DNA from: Burkholderiales bacterium GJ-E10
GTDB taxonomy: Bacteria; Pseudomonadota; Gammaproteobacteria; Burkholderiales; Burkholderiaceae_F
Assembly (NCBI GenBank): GCA_000828975.1
Contig: AP014683.1
Location: forward strand, 2,685,700-2,749,699
DNA length: 64,000 nucleotides
Reading direction: 5' to 3'
Positions 57,594-64,000 of the stretch are shown here, piece after piece (within the stretch, counting starts at the first letter, position 1; every line of letters begins with the position of its first letter). A program made the position numbers and the translations under genes. The notes beneath the pieces are model-generated. The model saw only the letters and a list, made by a program, of their open reading frames with translations, was not told where the DNA came from and searched no databases.

Positions 57594-57786
57594 GGGCAGC
57601 CGCCGGCCGGGCGCGGCGGCCGCAACCGCGAAAATGAGAATTGGAATCTTTCCGACCACTTAATGTCGGGATATGGTCGTTCGACGTCACCGGAAAATCA
57701 TCGGCGCGGAATATCGGGGTGCGCGCGCAGCTGGGCGCGGGGCCACGCGGTGATCCGCTTCCCAACAGCGATTCCCGGAGTCCGGA

Positions 57787-59415
57787 ATGACATTCATGAT
57801 GAACCGCAAGGTGGGCACCCGTCTCGGGGCTGCCTTTGCAATCGTATTGGTCCTGATGGCTTCGGTCATCGCCATCGGCATCGGCGGCATGGCCGCGATG
57901 AGCCGCGACACGCAGCTTCTCGCGCAACATCGCGTGGCGCAGCTGATCGCGCTCGGCGAAATGAAGGATCGGGCCGCCGAGATCACCCGCTCGGTACAGG
58001 GAATCCTGCTTGAAACCGACCCCGCCCGAATCCGCAAGCAGAGCGAGACCATCGAACGCGATCGCGCCGCAATCGGTCGCATTCTGGACGAGATCGTGCA
58101 GCGCGCGCTGACCGGTCACGGAAAGGGCCTGGCGGAAATGGTGCAGAACGCTCGCAACCCGTACGTCGAAAGCCAGGAAGCCCTGATGGCCCTCCTCGCA
58201 TCCGGCAAGCGGGAGCAGGCGCTGGCCTACCTGAATTCGACGTTCGACGACCGGCAGTCGCGCTACTTCGCCGCGATCAACGCGTATTCGGAGTTCCTAG
58301 TCCACCTCGCAACGTCCACGGGCGACAAGGCGGAAACGAATTACCAGTTCGACAAGACGCTGATGCTTGCGATGGGAGCGATCGGACTGGTCCTGGCTTC
58401 CCTTCTGGCGCTGCTCGCGACCCGTTCGATCACCGGTCCGATCGCGGAAGCGGCAAAAATCGCCGGCGCGGTCGCATCCGGCGACCTGACGGTGCGGGTT
58501 GCCGCGCCGCCCAGTACCGATGAGGTCGGAAAACTCCTTGCCGCCCTCGGAACGATGACCGAGGGCCTGGTCAAAATCGTCCGCGACGTCCGAACCGGCG
58601 TTGATTCGGTATCGACGGCAAGCGGCCAGATCGCCGCGGGCAACCTCGACCTTTCGAGCCGCACCGAGGAACAGGCGTCCTCGCTCGAACAGACTGCGGC
58701 CTCGATGAAGGAACTGGCAGATACGATCCACCAAAGCTCCGAGCGGGCCCAGCAAGCGAATCAACTCGCCGGGTCGGCACGGGACGCCGCCATCGGCGGC
58801 GGCGCGGTCGTCGACCAGGTCGTTCGAACCATGGGAGAGATCGCTACGGCGGGTGGGCGGATGACCGAGATCATCAACGTGATCGACGGCATCGCGTTCC
58901 AGACGAACATTCTGGCTCTGAACGCTGCGGTCGAGGCGGCGCGCGCCGGCGAGCAAGGGCGCGGGTTCGCCGTCGTCGCCGGCGAAGTGCGGAATCTCGC
59001 GCAGCGCAGCGCCCAAGCCGCCCAGGAAATCAAACAGATGATCCAGAGCAGCGCCCAGAAGATCGAGGCGGGGTCGAAGCTGGTGGCCGACGCCGGAGCC
59101 TCGATGGAGGAAATCGTCCGGCAGGTGACGCAGATTACCGACCTGATCGGGGAAATCAACGGCTCGGTGATGGAGCAAAGCACCGGAATCGCCCAGATCA
59201 ATAGCGCCGTGATGCAAATGGATCAGGCGACGCAACAGAATGCGGCGCTGGTCGAGGAGTCCGCGGCCGCCGCCGACAGCCTGCGGAAGCAGGCCGACGA
59301 GCTTGCCCATACCGTGGCGATGTTCCGCCTGTCCGGGCTCGAGGCGCGGCAAGCCGCCGAGCCGGCTCGGGCGTGGTCCGGGATGGACTTCCAGGCGGCT
59401 CCGGCCGTGTCCTGA
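57787..59415 (+). CDS. Methyl-accepting chemotaxis protein
   Basis: Membrane chemoreceptor that signals through CheA/CheW. The 542 residues have a transmembrane helix (about 13-35), a periplasmic four-helix-bundle domain (about 36-190), a second helix (about 193-214), a HAMP domain and the signalling hairpin tip [20 protein letters not shown]. There is no C-terminal CheR-binding pentapeptide. The ligand is unknown. An earlier ATG (MTFMMNRKV) is used; the second Met is possible. Confidence 0.95.
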   Translation: MTFMMNRKVGTRLGAAFAIVLVLMASVIAIGIGGMAAMSRDTQLLAQHRVAQLIALGEMKDRAAEITRSVQGILLETDPARIRKQSETIERDRAAIGRILDEIVQRALTGHGKGLAEMVQNARNPYVESQEALMALLASGKREQALAYLNSTFDDRQSRYFAAINAYSEFLVHLATSTGDKAETNYQFDKTLMLAMGAIGLVLASLLALLATRSITGPIAEAAKIAGAVASGDLTVRVAAPPSTDEVGKLLAALGTMTEGLVKIVRDVRTGVDSVSTASGQIAAGNLDLSSRTEEQASSLEQTAASMKELADTIHQSSERAQQANQLAGSARDAAIGGGAVVDQVVRTMGEIATAGGRMTEIINVIDGIAFQTNILALNAAVEAARAGEQGRGFAVVAGEVRNLAQRSAQAAQEIKQMIQSSAQKIEAGSKLVADAGASMEEIVRQVTQITDLIGEINGSVMEQSTGIAQINSAVMQMDQATQQNAALVEESAAAADSLRKQADELAHTVAMFRLSGLEARQAAEPARAWSGMDFQAAPAVS

Positions 59416-59606
59416 CGGCAGCGTCGCTCGACGGGCGCCGTCGCGGAACGCGTCAGGCGTCGGCGGCCATGCCGCGGGATGGGGGGCGGTATGCTGGCGG
59501 CCGCGCGGTTTTCCGCCCGGCACCATGCGTTTTGCGCGCGGAGGTTGCCGCTCGGCAATCGCGATGCGCGCGGCCGCATGCCGCGACACCCCACGAAGGA
59601 GCCTCT

Positions 59607-60914
59607 TTGAACGGCAACCCGGCATCCGGATGGCGGGTCTACCGCGACCCCCGGGTCCTGCGCATGCTGGTGCTCGGCTTCGCCGCCGGCCTGCCCCTGC
59701 TGCTCATCTATGGAACGCTTTCCTTCCGGCTGCGGGAGGCGGGGGTCGACCGCGCGACCATCGGATTCCTGAGCTGGGTTGCGCTGGTCTACGCGTTCAA
59801 ATGGGCCTGGGCGCCCTTCGTCGACCGGTTCGACATTCCGGTTCTCGGCGCACGGCTCGGACACCGGCGCGCCTGGCTGCTCGCGGCACAGTGCGCCGTG
59901 GCCGGCGGGCTGCTGTGCATGGCGCGGCTCGACGCGCAAACCCAGCTCCCGCTGCTTGCGGCCAGCGCCTTGTTCACGGCCTTCGCCGGCGCCACCCAGG
60001 ACATCTCGCTCGATGCCTACCGCATCGAATCGGCGCCGCCGGAACTGCAGGGGGCGCTCGCCGCCGCGTATCAGACCGGATACCGCATCGGCATGATCTG
60101 GGCCGGGGCCGGTGCGCTCTGGCTCGCCGCCCGCGCCGCGCCGACGCCCGCCGGGTACCATCCCGGCGCCTGGGCGGCGGCCTACGGCGTGATGGCTGCC
60201 TCGATGATCGCCGGCATGCTGGCCGTGCTGGCCACGCCATACCATGCGAAGCCCGCGCCGCCGCCGCGGCAGGACGGCGCGTCCCCGCCCGGAATCCTGG
60301 CGCCGTTCGCGGACCTCGCACATCGCTACCGCCGTCACGCCCTGGCGCTGCTCGGCCTGGTCGCGACCTATCGCCTCGCGAACATCGTCATGGGGGTCAT
60401 GGCCAACCCGTTCTACCATGACATCGGCTTCACCAAGGACCAGGTCGCGGCGGTCTCCAAGATCTATGGACTGGCGATGGCGATCGTCGGCGGCTTCGTC
60501 GGCGGCGCAATGACCGCACGCCATGGCATCGCCCGCATGATGTGGATCGCGGCCGCGTTTTCGTCGGCCTCGATCCTGCTCTACGCATGGCTTGCGACGC
60601 GCGGCGCGGATCTCACCGTCCTCATCCTGGCCGTTTCCACCGACAACTTCGCCGAAGGAATCGCGGGTACGGTGTTCATCGCCTTCCTGTCGGCGCTGAC
60701 CCGTTCCGAGTACTCGGCCACGCAATACGCGGCGCTGTCCTCGTTGACCCTGCTGCTGCCGAAGTTCATCGCCGGGTTTTCGGGTGTGGCCGTCGACGCC
60801 GTCGGCTACCCGGCATTCTTCGCCGCGTGCGCGGCAAGCGGCGGCGTCGCCCTGGGATTCCTGTGGATCGTTGCGCGGGTCTCGCCGGCGGTGCTCGGTG
60901 GCCCGCGGTCGTAG
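59607..60914 (+). CDS. AmpG-like MFS transporter
   Basis: Major-facilitator permease resembling AmpG, which imports cell-wall muropeptides. The start is TTG (59607-59609) with GAAGGAG five bases upstream; 435 residues. The AmpG-like pattern is LGFAAGLPLLLIYGTLSFRL, WAPFVDRFDIP, GATQDISLDAYRIE and DNFAEGIAGTVFIAFLSALT, with about 12 transmembrane segments. It is convergent with cbbO. Substrate is by family resemblance only. Confidence 0.85.
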   Translation: MNGNPASGWRVYRDPRVLRMLVLGFAAGLPLLLIYGTLSFRLREAGVDRATIGFLSWVALVYAFKWAWAPFVDRFDIPVLGARLGHRRAWLLAAQCAVAGGLLCMARLDAQTQLPLLAASALFTAFAGATQDISLDAYRIESAPPELQGALAAAYQTGYRIGMIWAGAGALWLAARAAPTPAGYHPGAWAAAYGVMAASMIAGMLAVLATPYHAKPAPPPRQDGASPPGILAPFADLAHRYRRHALALLGLVATYRLANIVMGVMANPFYHDIGFTKDQVAAVSKIYGLAMAIVGGFVGGAMTARHGIARMMWIAAAFSSASILLYAWLATRGADLTVLILAVSTDNFAEGIAGTVFIAFLSALTRSEYSATQYAALSSLTLLLPKFIAGFSGVAVDAVGYPAFFAACAASGGVALGFLWIVARVSPAVLGGPRS

Positions 60915-60936
60915 CGCGGGACGGCGGACCGCCGAC

Positions 60937-63279
60937 CTACCGGGTCAGTCCCGCATAGAGCTGCGGCAACCGCTCCGGAAGGCGCTGCACGTGGTCCAGC
61001 ACCATGTAGTTGCGGGCGCCGAAGATCCGGCTGACATAGTCATCGGCACGCGGATCGAGACTCAGGCAGAAGGTCATGATGCCCTGTGCGGCCGCATCTT
61101 CCACCGCTTTCTTCGCGTCGAACCGCAGATACTGCGGGTCCCGGACGTCGACGTCCGCCGGTTCGCCGTCGGTGACGACCAGCAGCAGCTTCTTCACGGA
61201 TCGCTGCGCCTTCAGATGATGGCTTGCGTGCCGGATTGCCGACCCCATGCGGGTCGAAAACTGCCCGGTCATGCCGGCGATGCGCGCCTTCGGAACCTCG
61301 TCCCAGGCCTGATCGAAATCCTTGAAGCGAAAGTAGTCGACGTTGTGCCGGCTGTCGGAGCAAAAGCCGTGGATCGCGAACGGATCACCCACCTTGGCGA
61401 TGGCGTCGGAGAGCAGCACGCACGCCTGGCGCGTCAGATCGAGCACCGAGTGCTCCTGTCCATGGACCGTCTCATTCGTCGATTCGGAAAGGTCGAGCAG
61501 CACCAGGATCGAGATGTCGCGCGTATTCCGGACCGAGCGCATCATGATGCGCGGGTCGGGCTGGGAGCCCTGGCGGATGTCGATGAAACCGGATACGGCG
61601 GCATTGAGGTCGATCTCGTCGCCATCCTCGAGCTTGCGAATCCGCTGGACGCCCTGCGGCTGCATCGCATCCAGGAGGAACTTCATGCGATGGATTTCGC
61701 GCTTGTAGCGGGCGACGATCTCGTCGATGACCGCGAGATCACCCGTCTTGGCCCGCTTTTCCAGCACCGTCGTCCATGCCGGGCGTTCGAGCTGGATCTG
61801 GTAGTCCCACTCGCCGTAGTGGTACGGCTCGGATACCGGCTCCCTGCCCTCGCGTTCGTTGTATGATTTTCCGTCGTCCTCGTACGGAAACAGTTCCGTC
61901 GCCAGGACCCAGATTTCCTGCGCGTCATCGCCGGCCGTCTCGACGTCGATCTCGTTGGCCATCTCCATGACGTTGACGTACTTGCGCACCTGCTCGACGG
62001 TTTCGTAGCCCGCCTCGGCCGCCTTGTCGAAATCGAACTCCTCGAACTCCCAGAAATACCGATTGTCGTCGCGGTACGGAGCGCGGAGCAGATCGGTGCG
62101 GGGATGAAACGACAGACGTTTTTCCGTGAAGCGATGGGCCAACTGCACCCCGATGTCCCAGGAGATCCGGTTGTCGCCGAGCCGGTCCGCATGCTGCCGG
62201 AACAGCGCCCGGCCCTCGGCGATCCAGGGATCTTCATCCGCGTAGCCGTCGTCGAGCAGCGCGCGCGCCAGCCGGTCGAAATAGTCGCCCGCGGAGGCGT
62301 TCATTGCCGGTGTCGCCGTATGCAGGCGCGACCAGAGCTGGCGCAATCCCGGAAAGCGCCGGATCGCCAGGGTCTCCACGCGCGCGTCTTCGATGATGGC
62401 GATGACGGCCATCTGCAGCGGGTTGAGCGCCTCGGCCGAAATCGGCTGCCGCGTCTCGGCGACATGGGCCGCGCAGTGCGCTGCGGCGGCGCGATAGAGC
62501 TCCAGGCCGGAGATCGCCTCGCCCTCGCCCGGGGCAAAGTCGTCGAATGCATCCGGGAGGTGCAGCAGGTAGTCCTCGATGTACGGCCGCAACCCCTCGC
62601 GGCTCTCGAAATCGCCGGATGTCGGCCGCATGAAGAAATCGCGGCCCCACAGCGCGCGCAGATACATGTTGATGCGACGCTGCACATCGACCAACAGGGT
62701 TCCCTTGCGCTCCTTCTGCAGGATCGCCTGCGACTCCTTGGTTTCGAGGGAGAAGTAGCGGATCTGCTCCTCGTAATCGGTGCGATGCGCGTGGGCGCCC
62801 CAGAGCGCCCAGCGGCGCAGCCCTCCGAGCGTGAGGTTCTGGAACAGCACCTCGAGCTTGTCGAGCATCGGGCGCACGCCGCGCGGCGCCTGGGCGATCA
62901 GGGTGTTGATGAACTGCAGATAGCTGCGGAAGAGTTCCGCGTCGGCCAGGCGGTTGGCGGCGGTGGGCGCCGTGGCGAGCAGCAGTTCGATCACCGCGCC
63001 CGAGGTCTTCGACGCCAGCGTCAGCGCCGTGGTCGCCAGATCGGCGACCACGTCTTCGCCGACTTCCTTGGCCACGCGGGGCGCATCCTCGATCCAGGTT
63101 TCGACGAGTGCATCGCCCCGACCCAATCCCCGCAGAGCGGACACGCCCTTGAGATAGTTGTCGAGGCCGCGGGGCGAGAGCACCCGGGTCGCCGCATGCC
63201 ACCCGGCATCCAGCGATTCGCGCAGTTGCGGGCTCAAATCCTCGAGCAGCTCCGCATAGTCGTCAAGATGGATCGCCAC
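60937..63279 (-). CDS. cbbO: CbbO, RuBisCO activase subunit with von Willebrand A domain
   Basis: Partner of the CbbQ AAA+ ring that removes inhibitory sugar phosphates from RuBisCO. The 780 residues begin MAIHLDDYAELLEDLSPQLR, and the C-terminal vWA domain has the MIDAS motif DLSES in LVLLDLSESTNETVHG at about residue 595. The length fits CbbO rather than the shorter NorD. It lies 19 bp downstream of cbbQ in the same direction, the usual order cbbQ-cbbO. No RuBisCO gene is in the window; it would lie past the right edge. Confidence 0.88.
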   Translation of the reverse strand: MAIHLDDYAELLEDLSPQLRESLDAGWHAATRVLSPRGLDNYLKGVSALRGLGRGDALVETWIEDAPRVAKEVGEDVVADLATTALTLASKTSGAVIELLLATAPTAANRLADAELFRSYLQFINTLIAQAPRGVRPMLDKLEVLFQNLTLGGLRRWALWGAHAHRTDYEEQIRYFSLETKESQAILQKERKGTLLVDVQRRINMYLRALWGRDFFMRPTSGDFESREGLRPYIEDYLLHLPDAFDDFAPGEGEAISGLELYRAAAAHCAAHVAETRQPISAEALNPLQMAVIAIIEDARVETLAIRRFPGLRQLWSRLHTATPAMNASAGDYFDRLARALLDDGYADEDPWIAEGRALFRQHADRLGDNRISWDIGVQLAHRFTEKRLSFHPRTDLLRAPYRDDNRYFWEFEEFDFDKAAEAGYETVEQVRKYVNVMEMANEIDVETAGDDAQEIWVLATELFPYEDDGKSYNEREGREPVSEPYHYGEWDYQIQLERPAWTTVLEKRAKTGDLAVIDEIVARYKREIHRMKFLLDAMQPQGVQRIRKLEDGDEIDLNAAVSGFIDIRQGSQPDPRIMMRSVRNTRDISILVLLDLSESTNETVHGQEHSVLDLTRQACVLLSDAIAKVGDPFAIHGFCSDSRHNVDYFRFKDFDQAWDEVPKARIAGMTGQFSTRMGSAIRHASHHLKAQRSVKKLLLVVTDGEPADVDVRDPQYLRFDAKKAVEDAAAQGIMTFCLSLDPRADDYVSRIFGARNYMVLDHVQRLPERLPQLYAGLTR

Positions 63280-63298
63280 GTGGCCTCCTGCCGCGCCA

Positions 63299-64000
63299 TC
63301 AGAAGAAGGTCGTCACCGCGGCGTCGAGCGCGTCGCGCATGTCCGGATCGTCGGTGATCGGGCGCACCAGCGCCACGCGGCAGGCGGCCTGGGGCGAGAC
63401 GCCCTTGGCGATCAGGCTGCCTGCGTAGATCAGCATCCGGGTCGACAGTCCTTCGTCGAGGCCGTGCCCTTTGAGATTGCGCGACCGCTCGGCGATCGAG
63501 ACGAGCTTGCCCGCGATGCCGGCATCGACCCCGGTTTCGTGCGCGACGATCTCGGTCTCGACCTCATGCTGCGGGTAGGTGAAATCCAAGGCGCCGAACC
63601 GCTGCTTGGTCGACTGCTTGAGATCCTTCATCAGCGACTGGTAGCCGGGGTTGTAGGAGATGACGATCTGGAAGTCGGGGTGGGCCCGCACCAGCTCACC
63701 CTTCTTCTCGAGGGGAAGCACGCGCCGGTTGTCGGTCAGCGGATGGATCACCACCGTGGTGTCCTGCCGGGCCTCGACCACCTCGTCGAGGTAGCAGATG
63801 GCGCCGTGGCGGGCGGCGATCGCGAGCGGGCCGTCCTGCCACTGCGTGCCTTCGGCGGAAAGCAGGAAGCGCCCCACGAGGTCGGAAGCGGTCATGTCCT
63901 CGTTGCAGGCGACCGTGATCAGCGGCTTGCGCAGCTTCCAGGCCATGTATTCGACGAAGCGCGTCTTGCCGCAACCGGTCGGGCCCTTGAGCATCATGGG
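63299..64000 (-). CDS. cbbQ: CbbQ, MoxR-type AAA+ RuBisCO activase (5' end missing)
   Basis: AAA+ ATPase that works with CbbO. The visible 233 residues start in the Walker A region [19 protein letters not shown] and include the Walker [13 protein letters not shown] region and [18 protein letters not shown]. The frame is open to the window edge; about 30 N-terminal residues should lie outside. The NirQ/NorQ family is closely similar, but the partner gene type favours CbbQ. Confidence 0.88.
   Translation of the reverse strand, partial: PMMLKGPTGCGKTRFVEYMAWKLRKPLITVACNEDMTASDLVGRFLLSAEGTQWQDGPLAIAARHGAICYLDEVVEARQDTTVVIHPLTDNRRVLPLEKKGELVRAHPDFQIVISYNPGYQSLMKDLKQSTKQRFGALDFTYPQHEVETEIVAHETGVDAGIAGKLVSIAERSRNLKGHGLDEGLSTRMLIYAGSLIAKGVSPQAACRVALVRPITDDPDMRDALDAAVTTFF

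Noticed and set aside
57517-57786. Search for a flagellar sigma28 promoter before the chemoreceptor
   Set aside because: No TAAA and GCCGATAA-type pair with suitable spacing was found.

Overview
This is a GC-rich (roughly two thirds G+C by eye) bacterial chromosome segment. It most likely comes from a betaproteobacterium of the Burkholderiales type. The reasons are the unbroken run tRNA-Tyr/Gly/Thr-tuf-tRNA-Trp-secE-nusG-rplKAJL-rpoBC-rpsLG-fusA-tuf-rpsJ-S10 operon, the argS-SPOR-dsbA-SDR cluster, the type II secretion order GHIJKLMNDEF, and the families DUF1840, DUF3108 and DUF6502. CbbO and CbbQ, activators of RuBisCO, at the right edge suggest that the organism, or at least this locus, is linked to CO2 fixation. 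No calls rest on database searches; they come from motifs and gene order.

Layout. Positions 1-24.7 kb hold the translation and transcription super-cluster, all on the minus strand: a partial Gln-rich protein, S17 back to S10, tuf, fusA, S7, S12, rpoC, rpoB, L7/L12, L10, L1, L11, nusG, secE, tRNA-Trp, a second identical tuf, then tRNA-Thr, tRNA-Gly and tRNA-Tyr behind a near-consensus sigma70 promoter. Internal signals include a promoter between rpsJ and rplC, a terminator after rpoC that overlaps a candidate rpsL promoter, and hairpins between rplL and rpoB and between rplA and rplJ. Positions 24.7-36.0 kb are a nearly complete type II secretion system: gspC on the minus strand and gspG to gspF on the plus strand. 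No prepilin peptidase is present. Positions 36.1-38.5 kb hold a DsrC/TusE-like gene and a marR gene that were apparently divergent neighbours until a 1.57-kb insertion sequence landed between them.

Positions 38.5-47.3 kb are housekeeping and accessory genes: an SDR, dsbA, a SPOR protein and argS on one strand, GTP cyclohydrolase folE2, a MerR-type regulator with a B12-binding-like domain, a DUF3108 protein and homospermidine synthase. At 47.6-51.8 kb an SDR gene is split by a 3.46-kb IS21-like element. Its 5-bp target duplication, when removed, restores the reading frame exactly. The element carries two genes besides istA and istB: a zinc-ribbon protein, and an 82-residue protein that ends in a QLDLF motif resembling the bacterial sliding-clamp-binding consensus. 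Positions 51.8-64 kb contain a small membrane protein, DUF1840, the tiny ribosomal protein Thx, a DUF4124-like protein, pyrE, an exonuclease III-family nuclease, DUF6502, an EAL phosphodiesterase, a small membrane protein, a chemoreceptor, an AmpG-like transporter, cbbO and the start-truncated cbbQ.

Palindromes of the type CTCTCCCGC...GCGGGAGAG are scattered in the gaps and look like a REP-type repeat family. The most original observations are the IS21 accessory genes, the palindrome between the split marR and DsrC-like pair, and the two identical tuf genes with codon use unlike their neighbours.
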